Assembly: GCF_036881825.1 (NCBI RefSeq)
Contig: NZ_JBAJMW010000006.1
Location: forward strand, 124,001 to 188,000
Direction: 5' to 3'
Origin: Tersicoccus mangrovi
Lineage (GTDB): Bacteria > Actinomycetota > Actinomycetes > Actinomycetales > Micrococcaceae
Length of the DNA: 64,000 nucleotides
In this document: in pieces, positions 41,593-49,869 of the stretch
How the letters are laid out: every line of letters begins with the position of its first letter
Position numbering within the stretch: position 1 is the stretch's first letter
The notes under the pieces: model-generated
Database searches by the model: none
Told to the model about the DNA's origin: nothing
Seen by the model: the letters and a program-made list of their open reading frames with translations, nothing else
Position numbers and translations under genes: made by a program

Positions 41593-42468
41593 TCAGGCAG
41601 CCGCCGGCGTGGTCATCGTCGGAGCGAACGGGTCCTCGACCTGGGGGTCGTCGTTGCCGTCCACCTTCGACCCGTCGTCGAAGGTGAGGCCGCTCATGTC
41701 GAGGATGACCGGGTCGAAGGGGTCGGAGTCCTGCGGGTGGGTGAACGGGACGGCCGGCTGCTCCTCCAGCGGGCCGGCGTCGGGCTCGAGGAACGCGTCG
41801 ATGCCGGGCAGGTCATCGAGGTCGGCGAACGGATTCTGCACCTCGCCGGTGCCGCCCTGCTGGTCCGCGCTCTGCTGACCGGTGGGAAGCTGGTCGGCGC
41901 TGACGCCGAGGGCGGTCTGGGCGAGATCGACGGCCCGGGCCAGCGGCAGGTCCGGGTGGTCCACGGCGATCGCGTCCAGGATGCGGGCGGAGTCGACGCG
42001 GGCCTCGGTGCGGGCGGCCGCACGGGTCTGCTCGACGGCGGTGCTCAGCTGGGCGCTCATCTGCTCGAGCCGCTCCTTCAGGTCGGACGCGTCGTCCCGC
42101 ACGGACTGCTCGGCGGCGACGCGGGCGGCGTCCCGCTCGGCGGTGAGGGCCGCGAGCTGGGTTTCCAGCTCGGTGTTGGTGTCGGCGAGCTCGGCGTTGC
42201 GGGCCTGGTCGGCGACCCGGCCCTGTTCGAGCTCGGTGACGGTGGCGCGCAGGTCGGCGATGGTGGCCTCAGCCGATTCGAGCTCGGTGATCCGGCCCAG
42301 GGCGGTGTCCAGCTGGGCCTGCAGGTCGGTGTTGGCGTTCTGGGCGTCCTGCAGCGCGGTGATGCTGGCGGTGACGGCGTCCTGGAGTCGGCCGAGGGAG
42401 GCGTTGACCTCGTCGCGGACCTGGTCGAGCACGTCCTGGGTGGTCGTGGTGCTGGTGGTGGTGTCCAA
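41593..42468 (-). CDS. long coiled-coil protein at the 3' end of the pilus locus
   Basis: 291 residues. A Thr-rich start, then a predicted coiled coil of about 120 residues (heptads rich in Ala/Leu/Glu with L-x-x-L-x-x-x), then an acidic, Pro/Asp-rich tail. TTG start with GAAGG upstream is preferred; an ATG inside the type A motif at 42564 is in frame and would add 32 residues. May be a structural or scaffold component; unrecognised. Confidence 0.62.
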   Translation of the reverse strand: MDTTTSTTTTQDVLDQVRDEVNASLGRLQDAVTASITALQDAQNANTDLQAQLDTALGRITELESAEATIADLRATVTELEQGRVADQARNAELADTNTELETQLAALTAERDAARVAAEQSVRDDASDLKERLEQMSAQLSTAVEQTRAAARTEARVDSARILDAIAVDHPDLPLARAVDLAQTALGVSADQLPTGQQSADQQGGTGEVQNPFADLDDLPGIDAFLEPDAGPLEEQPAVPFTHPQDSDPFDPVILDMSGLTFDDGSKVDGNDDPQVEDPFAPTMTTPAAA

Positions 42469-42561
42469 GGTGAGACCTTCGGTTCGGTGGCGGACGGGGG
42501 TCAGGGGTGCTGCAGTGTGCTCAGGCGGGCACGCCGAGGGGACCGCGGGCGCAGCACTTCG

Positions 42562-42573
42562 CATGTGTGCGGC
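42562..42573 (-). promoter_or_regulatory. type A promoter-like motif
   Basis: Exact GCCGCACACATG on the minus strand, 105 bases (first base) before the TTG at 42468. GTCGTG is 17 bases upstream of its core, as at 49821. Confidence 0.6.
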
Positions 42574-42585
42574 GCCGGCGCTCTC

Positions 42586-43680
42586 TCACGACGCGTTCGG
42601 GTCGGTGAAGGTGAGCCCGACGGTCATGTCGTGCTCGTTCGCGGAGATGGACTGGGAGGCCAGCCACGTCGCGGACCCGGTGTTGGAGTCCTTGGCCATC
42701 TCCCAGTCGAACTGGTTGATCTTCGCCGAGACCAGGGGCTGGTTCACGGAGGGGATGTTGGCGACCAGCCCGCCGGGGTTGGCCCCGATGCTCTGGGAGC
42801 CGGTGGCCACCCAAGACCGGTTGAGCAGCACGTCCATGCCGGGGTCGAAGATCCGTGCCGTGCTGGTGGTCTGGGCCCCCTTCAGGGTCGTGCCGCCGAC
42901 GGTGGCGATGGTCTTCTCGGTGGAGGCGATCCGGTAGCTGGCCAGGCTCAGGTCGATCTTGGTCTTGTCGACCCCGCCGGTGGCGAAGTGCCCGGTCCAG
43001 GTTCCGCCGTCGGTGCTGGTCCCGTTCCAGGTGGTGCCGTCCTTGAAGCCGAAGGCGGAGCGGGTGAACGTGGCGGCAACCGCGGTGCGGTCCGTGACGG
43101 CGGTGGCGGCGTCCTGGCCGGGGTTGCGCCACATGGTGGCGTCCTTGCCGTCGCGGCTGCGGTACCCGGGGACCTGGCTGAGCGGCTGGGTGGGGTGGAC
43201 GGGCTTGTCGACCCACAGGGGCGAGATGGTGACGACGGTGCCCTCGACGCTGACCCGGTCGCTCTTGACGGCGATGCTCTTGGCCCATTCGCCGACCTGG
43301 ACGGCGGACTGGGCGTCGGGCGCCTCGAGGTAGACCTGCCGCAGCGCCCCGGTGCCGGTGATGTTGCGCTTGACCGGGTCGGGCCCGTGGGAGTAGCCCA
43401 GCCCGACGAGCTTCAGGTCCGCGGGCGGGGCGGCCAGTACGAGGGCGCGGTCGGCGGTGTACATGCCGGCGACCTTGGTCCACCAGTCCTTGCCGGCAGG
43501 GGTGAGGACCGCGGTGTCCGAGCTGGCGGGGATGAGGTCCGGGATGCGGGAGGGCGCGGCGTTCTTGATGCCGGCCCCGATCAGCAGGGCCACGACGGCG
43601 GCCGCACCGACCGCAACCGCGACGACAGCGCCGACGATGAGGAGGGTGCGGCGCCGCGGCCGCATGGCGAGAGTGCTCAT
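42586..43680 (-). CDS. membrane-anchored extracellular protein of the pilus locus
   Basis: 364 residues. Arg-rich start, one N-terminal helix (about 12-37), then an extracellular domain rich in Thr/Ser/Trp. No cysteine motif or enzyme motif seen. The ATG overlaps the stop of the giant prepilin-like gene (ATGA), so the two are coupled and the products may work together. Confidence 0.7.
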   Translation of the reverse strand: MSTLAMRPRRRTLLIVGAVVAVAVGAAAVVALLIGAGIKNAAPSRIPDLIPASSDTAVLTPAGKDWWTKVAGMYTADRALVLAAPPADLKLVGLGYSHGPDPVKRNITGTGALRQVYLEAPDAQSAVQVGEWAKSIAVKSDRVSVEGTVVTISPLWVDKPVHPTQPLSQVPGYRSRDGKDATMWRNPGQDAATAVTDRTAVAATFTRSAFGFKDGTTWNGTSTDGGTWTGHFATGGVDKTKIDLSLASYRIASTEKTIATVGGTTLKGAQTTSTARIFDPGMDVLLNRSWVATGSQSIGANPGGLVANIPSVNQPLVSAKINQFDWEMAKDSNTGSATWLASQSISANEHDMTVGLTFTDPNAS

Positions 43681-46600
43681 CACTTCCTGGGGTCCTTGCC
43701 CGTGTACCACATCGGGCGCTGGTCGGGGTTGAGGTTGTCGCAGGTCATGCCGGGCACGTACCCGTAGCAGGCCATGGCCGGTTCGACCATGTTGAACCAG
43801 GTGGCTCCCTGCGGTGCCGGGTTGCAGTCGGGGTACTGGGCGAGCTGGGTGGTGTAGAAGTCCACAGACATCGAGTCCGGGATGGACCCGGAGCCCTTGC
43901 CGGCGATGCGGAACCCGTTGGAGTTGCCGTAGAAGTAGGCGGTTCCGCCCTGGTTGCGCCAGATCCCGGGGGAGGTGCCCTGGGACTGTTCGCGGTTGTT
44001 GGGCACCGGGGTGGAGGAGGTCTTGGTGTTGGCGATGCCGAGCACGGTGGAGCCGTTGCGCACCCCGTACTGGGGCTGGTTGTCCCAGTTCTGCAGGCCG
44101 CCGCCGGTGAGCTGGTTCGGGTCGTCGACCTTGGGGTCGGTCTGGGTGCGGGTGCCGCTGCACACGACGATGACCTCGCCGTGGCGGGGGAAGTCGGCGG
44201 GGGTGGCGATGTCGCCGCCGGTGACGGGGCGCTTGAGCCCGTTCTGCCCGGTGACGGTGAGGTCGTAGTGGTAGACGATGCCGGGGGCGGCGACGTCGTC
44301 GGCGTAGCCGGTCTCTCCGGTCTTGGTGGTGGACAGGTCGTGGGTGGCGGGCAGGTACTCGGTGGTGTCGGTGCTGATGGCCTCGTTGTTGGCGGGCACG
44401 GAGCGGCGCGCGGTGACGCTGGCGGCGCCGGTGGCCCCGGACCAGGTGACGGTGGTGTAGCCGTACTGCTTGGTCTGCTGGGTGGTGTCCTGCGGGGTGC
44501 CGTCGACGTTCTGCCAGGTCAGGTTCATGCGCCGGGAGGCGTGGTTGTTCACGTCGCCGCGGTGGACGACGACACTGGGGGTGCCGGGGTAGGTGTTGAC
44601 GTCGACGCTGTCGGTGTCGGACCAGCCCCCGTTGGTGATGGCGTCGTTCTGCGATCGGGCGGTGTAGCCCGTGGTCTGGCCCTGAGCGCTGAGAACCCCG
44701 GACCAGGTCACCTTCGACCCGGTGGCCTGGTACTGCTGGCCGATCGACTTCGTCGTGGTGCGCAGCTCGTACGCGCAGGAGGCGTTCGTGCAGAAGCTGT
44801 TGGAGGAGTCGTTGCCCGTGTCGCCGTTGGCGGTGATCGCCATGGCGGCGCGATCGTCCGTCAGGCTCGGGGCGGTCTGCAGCACCAGAGACGGCGTGGC
44901 GGGGCGTTGGGTGATGCGGGCGGAGGAGGAGTAGTCCACGCTCGGCCCGGTCCGGTTGTACGCCTTGACCCGGTAGTCCCGCTGGGAGCCGGCCGGGACG
45001 GTCTTCTCCACGTAGGACAGGGCGGTGGTCCCGCCGCTGGCGGCGCAGGTGCCGGTCAGGCAGGTGGGCACCTTGGTGGTGGGGGTCAGGCGCTGGACGG
45101 TGTACCCGGTGGCCGAGGCCGCGGCGGACCACCGGACCGTGTTGGACCGGTCCGCGTTGTCCTGGGACCCGCCGGCGCTGACCGGGGTGATGGCCGGGAT
45201 GGGCGGGTACTGCAGCTGCGTGACGACGGAGGCGGCCGGGACTGCGGTGGCCTCGGGGTTGGCGCTGGACCGGTTGGAGGTGTCGGTGCTGGTGCTGCCG
45301 GGCAGCAGCCCGCGCGGGCCGGCGTTGATCGCGGTCACGTAGTAGCTGAAGGTGCTGCCGTAGCCCGCAGCCGCGTCCGTGAAGGTGGTCGAGGCGGTGG
45401 TACTGAGCACGTCGACCGAGCCGCTGACGCCGGACGTGTAGCGCCAGATCCGGTAGCTGGACGCCGTCGGCACGGCGTCCCACGTGAGCACGTTCTGGCC
45501 GGTGGTGTTGCGGGTCGCACCGGTGCCGTACTGGGCGCTGACGCGCACGTTGGTCGGGGTGGCCGGGTGGGTGGCGGTGTGCACGTGCAGGGAGTCGGCG
45601 GACTCACCGGAGCGTGCGGTGGCGCGGATGTACCACTCGTAGCGGTGCCCGTACCCGCCCCCGTCCCACTGGTAGCTGGTGCCGGTAGTGTAGCCCGGTG
45701 CGGCGGTGAAGTTGCCGGTGCCCAGGGGCGTGCCGGAGGAGAAGTCGACCTCGCGGTAGAAGACCTGGTAGCCGCTGGCACCGTCAACGGCGTTCCATCC
45801 CAGGTTGATGCGCGGGGCGGTCAGGGCGGTGGACTCCCATCCAGTGGTGTCCTTGGATCCGGGGACGTTGGGGTCCTTGACGCTGGGCGGGCCGGTGGTG
45901 ACGGTGGCGGTGGTCCAGTCGGGGGCGACGATCTCGGCGCGCCAGATGACGGGCCGGCAGCCGGCGGACTTCGCCCCGTTGGGGTACTTAGCGATGACGG
46001 TGTAGGCGACGGCCTGCCCGGCCGTGGTCTGCAGATTGGTGTCCTTCCAGGCACCGACCTGAGCGGACGGGTCAGTGGTCACGGTGGCCACCAGCCCGGA
46101 GTTGCGGTAGATGAGGTAGGTGGTGGAGCCGGAGACGGTGTTCCACCGCAGGGCGGGCGCGCCGGTGGAGTGCGCGTCCAATGCGCTCTGCGGGCACACG
46201 GCCGCGGCGGCCGCGCCGTCGGAGACCCCGCCGGTGGCGTTGCGCACGGCGATGGCGGTCTGGTGCTCGGCGTTGCCGTTGGCGAGAAGGTCGGTCTTCA
46301 GGTGCACGTCGATGCGGCGGATGGCCGTGGTAGTGCCAGCCTTCGCGCTCAGCGCGGGGGAGGCGCTGATCGGCTTGCCGTCCCGGTCGAAGTAGGCGAA
46401 CACCGCGGTGACGTCGGCCGAGACGTCGCGCACCGAAGTCCGCACCGACTGGGTGCCGCCGCCGGGGCCGGGACGGTCTCCGGTCTGGCTGGTCGCCGGC
46501 CAGGCCGTGTCGTTCCCGTACGGGTAGTCGGCCGGGGCGGATCGCCAGATCGACTGGTAGAGGGCGGTGTTCTCCCGCACCCACCGCGTGTACACCCGCT

Positions 46601-46892
46601 CCTTGGTGGTCGGGTCGGTGCTGGCGGTGACCAGCTGGTTGGGTGCGGCCACCAGGATCGTGGAGGCGACCTGCACGTTCTGGGAGACACGGTCGATCGT
46701 CTGGGTGATGGACGTGTTGGACGCCTCGAGCGCGGCGGACTTGGCCTGGCTCTGGTTGGCGGTGAAGTAGAGGGCGGCCATGCCGCCGACGATGATGGCA
46801 CCCAGGGCGATGCCGACGATGGTGCTGACCATGCCGAAGCCGCGGTCGCGGCGGCGGCCCAGACGGCTGAGCAGGAGCTCGAGCAGACTCAT
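43680..46892 (-). CDS. giant prepilin-like protein with fibronectin type III repeats
   Basis: 1070 residues. Type III signal: R-R-R-D-R-G18-F19 then a 20-residue hydrophobic helix (M-V-S-T-I-V-G-I-A-L). The usual Glu at +5 is Ser. A helical pilin-like segment precedes many domains of about 95 residues with F-n-III features (W-x-x-x-x-G-A-x-x-Y-x-V/I-x-R). Probably a minor pilin carrying an adhesive arm. The ATG at 46892 with GGGGAGGT upstream is preferred over GTG at 46901. Confidence 0.8.
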   Translation of the reverse strand: MSLLELLLSRLGRRRDRGFGMVSTIVGIALGAIIVGGMAALYFTANQSQAKSAALEASNTSITQTIDRVSQNVQVASTILVAAPNQLVTASTDPTTKERVYTRWVRENTALYQSIWRSAPADYPYGNDTAWPATSQTGDRPGPGGGTQSVRTSVRDVSADVTAVFAYFDRDGKPISASPALSAKAGTTTAIRRIDVHLKTDLLANGNAEHQTAIAVRNATGGVSDGAAAAAVCPQSALDAHSTGAPALRWNTVSGSTTYLIYRNSGLVATVTTDPSAQVGAWKDTNLQTTAGQAVAYTVIAKYPNGAKSAGCRPVIWRAEIVAPDWTTATVTTGPPSVKDPNVPGSKDTTGWESTALTAPRINLGWNAVDGASGYQVFYREVDFSSGTPLGTGNFTAAPGYTTGTSYQWDGGGYGHRYEWYIRATARSGESADSLHVHTATHPATPTNVRVSAQYGTGATRNTTGQNVLTWDAVPTASSYRIWRYTSGVSGSVDVLSTTASTTFTDAAAGYGSTFSYYVTAINAGPRGLLPGSTSTDTSNRSSANPEATAVPAASVVTQLQYPPIPAITPVSAGGSQDNADRSNTVRWSAAASATGYTVQRLTPTTKVPTCLTGTCAASGGTTALSYVEKTVPAGSQRDYRVKAYNRTGPSVDYSSSARITQRPATPSLVLQTAPSLTDDRAAMAITANGDTGNDSSNSFCTNASCAYELRTTTKSIGQQYQATGSKVTWSGVLSAQGQTTGYTARSQNDAITNGGWSDTDSVDVNTYPGTPSVVVHRGDVNNHASRRMNLTWQNVDGTPQDTTQQTKQYGYTTVTWSGATGAASVTARRSVPANNEAISTDTTEYLPATHDLSTTKTGETGYADDVAAPGIVYHYDLTVTGQNGLKRPVTGGDIATPADFPRHGEVIVVCSGTRTQTDPKVDDPNQLTGGGLQNWDNQPQYGVRNGSTVLGIANTKTSSTPVPNNREQSQGTSPGIWRNQGGTAYFYGNSNGFRIAGKGSGSIPDSMSVDFYTTQLAQYPDCNPAPQGATWFNMVEPAMACYGYVPGMTCDNLNPDQRPMWYTGKDPRK

Positions 46893-46908
46893 GATGTTCA
46901 CACCTCCC

Positions 46909-46919
46909 CTGTGTACGGC
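46909..46919 (-). promoter_or_regulatory. type B promoter-like motif
   Basis: Exact GCCGTACACAG on the minus strand, ending 16 bases before the start at 46892; the ribosome site GGAGG lies between. Confidence 0.62.
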
Positions 46920-46962
46920 GGTCGCCCGTCACGCACATCAGGGCGCTCGAGCACTTCCACCC

Positions 46963-46977
46963 GGGGACATGCGTAGA
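46963..46977 (-). promoter_or_regulatory. type C promoter-like motif
   Basis: Exact TCTACGCATGTCCCC, 44 bases upstream of the type B copy, so the prepilin-like operon may have two promoters. Confidence 0.66.
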
Positions 46978-47018
46978 CACCCGGCAGGCCCCCGATCCGG
47001 GGCGTGGACGCCGGTGGT

Positions 47019-47030
47019 GCCGCACACATG
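47019..47030 (+). promoter_or_regulatory. type A promoter-like motif
   Basis: Exact GCCGCACACATG. A GTG lies exactly 18 bases from its first base (47037). Confidence 0.55.
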
Positions 47031-47036
47031 GGAGGG

Positions 47037-47225
47037 GTGAGAAGGAGCCCGATCCCCGCCGGAGACGGCCGTCCGGCACCGGCTCAGACCACCACTCCAC
47101 CCACCCTCAGCGACCGCGCAGCGCCGTGCCCGCAGGCCCGTGGGACGCCGCTGGCCGGCCACCCGGGGTGGGTGACCGGCCAGCGGGACGGTGCGGTGAG
47201 GGCAGCGTGTCAGCCGATCTTGTAG
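47037..47225 (+). CDS. possible small leaderless gene, 62 aa
   Basis: Supported only by the fixed 18-base spacing from a type A motif and an open frame ending in the 3' end of the convergent gene. Pro/Arg/Thr-rich; it crosses a stem-loop. Low confidence. Confidence 0.25.
   Translation: MRRSPIPAGDGRPAPAQTTTPPTLSDRAAPCPQARGTPLAGHPGWVTGQRDGAVRAACQPIL
47151..47183. terminator. terminator of the CAP-domain gene
   Basis: CTGGCCGG and CCGGCCAG pair over 8 bp with a nested CACCC-type pairing in the loop, just after the minus-strand stop at 47210. Confidence 0.65.
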
Positions 47226-49687
47226 GAGCGCCAGCCGCTGCCGATCCAGGTGCGGGTGTCGAAACCGCCACCGGTGTGCAGGGGGTAGGCCCACTGGCCG
47301 CCGGCCGGGTCGACGCCGAGGACGACGTTGCGCCCGTTGAGGGTGTGCGCGTAGTAGGCGTAGCCGCCCCACCCGTAGCCCACGATCGGCCGGTACTGGC
47401 TCAGGAAGCGGCCGCGCCCGTCGGTGCGGTAGACCAGTAGCTGGCCACGACCGTTGCGCACCAGCAGGTCGGGGGTCCCGTCGTTGGCCCAGTCGGTGAT
47501 GATGAACGTCAGGCCCTGCCAGCCCGAGCCGATCTTCACCCCAGGGGCCATGAACCCGCCAGAGGGGTTGCCGTACCGGTAGAGGGCCCCGCTGGTGGAG
47601 CGGGCGATGATCTCGGGCCGGGACGCGCCACGGACCATCTTGCCCACGGCGATGGTCATGGACTGCCATCCCCGCCCGATCACGCTCATGGTGAACCCTC
47701 CGGTGCGCACACCCCGGTAGAGGCGGATCTCCCCGGTGTTCCACTGGGCGAGGATGTCGGGCACGCCGTCGGCGTTCCAGTCGGTGTCCACGACCGTGGT
47801 CGCGCCCTGCCAGCCGGTGCCGACGCGGGTGCGCGACCCGATCTGGTTGTGGTAGTTCCACAGCACCCCGGCCGGATCCACGGCGATCACGTCACCGAGG
47901 CGCAGGGTCGGACCCGACGGTGCCGGTGCCGGTGCCGGGGTGGGGGCCGGTGCGGCGACCGGGCCGAGCGGGGCGGTGGCCGCGGACTGGCGGGTGACGC
48001 TGGTGTAGCCGTCGGAGGCGGTGACGGCGACCATGAACCGGTGGCCCATGTCGGTGCTGGTGGTCAGGTAGACCGGCTGGGTGGTGGAGGGACCGACCTT
48101 CACCCCGTCCCGGTACCACTGGTAGTCCAGGCCCACCCCGGCCGGCCAGGTCCCGCCGTCGACCCGCAGGTAGCCGACCCCGGTCAGGGTGCCACCGATC
48201 GTCGGGGTCCGCGTCGTCCAGGTCATCGGGACCGGGGTGACGTATCCGCCGGAGAAGGCGGAGACGGTGGACGGCAGCTTCTGATCCTTCGTCGCGGTGA
48301 CGTCCACGTAGATCCGGGTGTTCAGGTCAGCGTCGGTCAGGGTGTAGGTCGTTCCGGTTGCCCCGTCGATCGGGGTGCGGTCGCGCCGCCACTGGTAGGT
48401 GAAGGTGGTGCCGGTCTCCCAGGTGCCGGGGTTGACGGTGAGGGTCTTGCCCACGACCAGCTGACCGGTGATGGTCGGCTCGGTGGTGTGGCTGACCACG
48501 GCCGGGTCGGTGACCGGCATCGTGGGGCTGGAGACGTAGGACTTGGTCAGGTCGAAGTAGGTGCCGGTCTGGCGCACGCTCATGGCGTGGCCGACATCTG
48601 CGGTGGTCAGCAGCAGGGATGTGCCGGTTGCGCCAAGAATGTCCACACCGTCACGCAGCCACTGGTAGGTCACGACCGTCTCGGTCGGGGACCACTGCAC
48701 CTGCGCCGCCTGCAGAGTCTCCCCGGCCTGCGGGTTGCCGGTGATGATGCTCCACCCGGTCGCACTGGGCTGGCCGGACCAGATCTGCGGGCCGGCGACG
48801 TTCGTGTCCAGGGGCCGGTAGCCCGGCGCGGTCGCGACGACCCGGACCTGGACGGTCTGGGCCACGTCGGCGTCGCTGAGAGTGTAGGAGGCGGCTGTGG
48901 CCCCGGTGCTCGGGGTCCGGTTCCGGTACCACTGGTAGGCCAGGGTGGTGCCAGGAGTGGTGAACCCGGAGGTGGTCGCCGTCAGGGCCAGACGCTGCTG
49001 CGGCTTGCCGGTGATCGCGACCGTCCCGGCGGTCAGTTCCGGCTTGGCCAGGTAGGCGAAGTAGTCATCCGGGGTGTCGAAGACGTTGGTGGGCAGGTTC
49101 GCGTACGTGTAGAAGTCGGCCATCGCCAGGGAGGAGAAGGCCGGGTCGTCGGTCATGTAGCCGATGCCGACGACGTTGTAGGACGGGCCGGACATGTTCA
49201 GGTTGTGATCCGGGGAGCCGATCCACCCGTTGACGGCGTCCTGGCCGCTGGTGGTCTGCCACCCGGCCAGGTTCTCCGCGCCACCGCTGATCTGGTCCGC
49301 CACCCGCGGGTCCGTGCCGAAACCCTTGTTGTGATCCGGGACCGCCATCTGCGAGGCGGCCACGATGCCGTCCTGGGCGACCGCGCCGGCGGCGGCACCG
49401 AGCTTGAGCTTGGGCAGCCCCTTGGAGGCGCGGAAGTTGTTGATGCCGTTGAAGATGTCGGTGACCTGCTGCTTGTAGGCAGCGGACGGGCCGGTGATCG
49501 GGCCGGCAGCCGTGACCGTCGTGGCCGTCGTCGCGGTGGTGCGGGTGAAGGTGCTCGCCGTGGAGGTGAGCGTGCCAGCCGGGGCTGCCGGGGCGGCGAC
49601 CGCGGTGGAGACCGTGCCGATGGACAGGGTCAGAGTCAGGGCGGCGGCCAGCAGGGCGCGGGCCGCCTTCGGGTGAGACCGGTTCAT
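47210..49687 (-). CDS. secreted CAP/SCP-domain protein with Ig-like repeats and C-terminal beta-propeller-like repeats
   Basis: 825 residues. Signal peptide (1-31, A-V-A-A-P cut). CAP domain (about 70-215) with I-F-N-x-I-N-x-F-R, G-G-A-E-N-L-A-G-W and W-I-G-S-P-D-H-N-L-N-M. Then four or five domains of about 90 residues with Y-Q-W-x-R-D (Ig-like), a Pro/Ala linker (about 600), then FG-GAP-like repeats (G-x-G-W-Q ... D-W-N-x-D-G-x-P-D). The same propeller type is on the prepilin at 51225. Likely a surface or shed adhesin of the pilus system. Leader of about 130 bases from a type A motif. Confidence 0.82.
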   Translation of the reverse strand: MNRSHPKAARALLAAALTLTLSIGTVSTAVAAPAAPAGTLTSTASTFTRTTATTATTVTAAGPITGPSAAYKQQVTDIFNGINNFRASKGLPKLKLGAAAGAVAQDGIVAASQMAVPDHNKGFGTDPRVADQISGGAENLAGWQTTSGQDAVNGWIGSPDHNLNMSGPSYNVVGIGYMTDDPAFSSLAMADFYTYANLPTNVFDTPDDYFAYLAKPELTAGTVAITGKPQQRLALTATTSGFTTPGTTLAYQWYRNRTPSTGATAASYTLSDADVAQTVQVRVVATAPGYRPLDTNVAGPQIWSGQPSATGWSIITGNPQAGETLQAAQVQWSPTETVVTYQWLRDGVDILGATGTSLLLTTADVGHAMSVRQTGTYFDLTKSYVSSPTMPVTDPAVVSHTTEPTITGQLVVGKTLTVNPGTWETGTTFTYQWRRDRTPIDGATGTTYTLTDADLNTRIYVDVTATKDQKLPSTVSAFSGGYVTPVPMTWTTRTPTIGGTLTGVGYLRVDGGTWPAGVGLDYQWYRDGVKVGPSTTQPVYLTTSTDMGHRFMVAVTASDGYTSVTRQSAATAPLGPVAAPAPTPAPAPAPSGPTLRLGDVIAVDPAGVLWNYHNQIGSRTRVGTGWQGATTVVDTDWNADGVPDILAQWNTGEIRLYRGVRTGGFTMSVIGRGWQSMTIAVGKMVRGASRPEIIARSTSGALYRYGNPSGGFMAPGVKIGSGWQGLTFIITDWANDGTPDLLVRNGRGQLLVYRTDGRGRFLSQYRPIVGYGWGGYAYYAHTLNGRNVVLGVDPAGGQWAYPLHTGGGFDTRTWIGSGWRSYKIG

Positions 49688-49820
49688 GATCGTGTTCGCT
49701 TTCTCGTCGGTGACCGCCGACCGCCCCCAGTCGGTGGCCCGCGAGTCGCCGTCATATCATCGCTGATCAGCGGCTTCATCGGGAACACCCAGCCTGTGTC
49801 GGGTCGGGCTATCTACCTCC

Positions 49821-49832
49821 CATGTGTGCGGC
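49821..49832 (-). promoter_or_regulatory. type A promoter-like motif
   Basis: Exact GCCGCACACATG on the minus strand, 145 bases (first base) before the CAP gene start. Confidence 0.58.
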
Positions 49833-49869
49833 ACCACGTCCCGTCCACGACGAGCACCCGAACGGGCGG

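Larger units (their letters stand above)
46893..47209. other. 317-bp intergenic region with promoters on both strands
   Basis: It holds a type B and a type C motif reading left (to the giant prepilin-like gene), a type A motif reading right, and the stem-loop at 47151-47183. A 62-codon frame after the type A motif is possible. Confidence 0.6.

Noticed and set aside
43680..46980. Very long open frames on the plus strand opposite the pilus genes (for example 44181-46976, 51876-53708, 41575-43767, 57656 up to the pilT start)
   Set aside because: They are mirror frames of high-GC genes on the other strand. Their products are low-complexity Gly/Val/Arg/Asp sequences, while the minus-strand frames have domains, leaders and overlapping operon structure.
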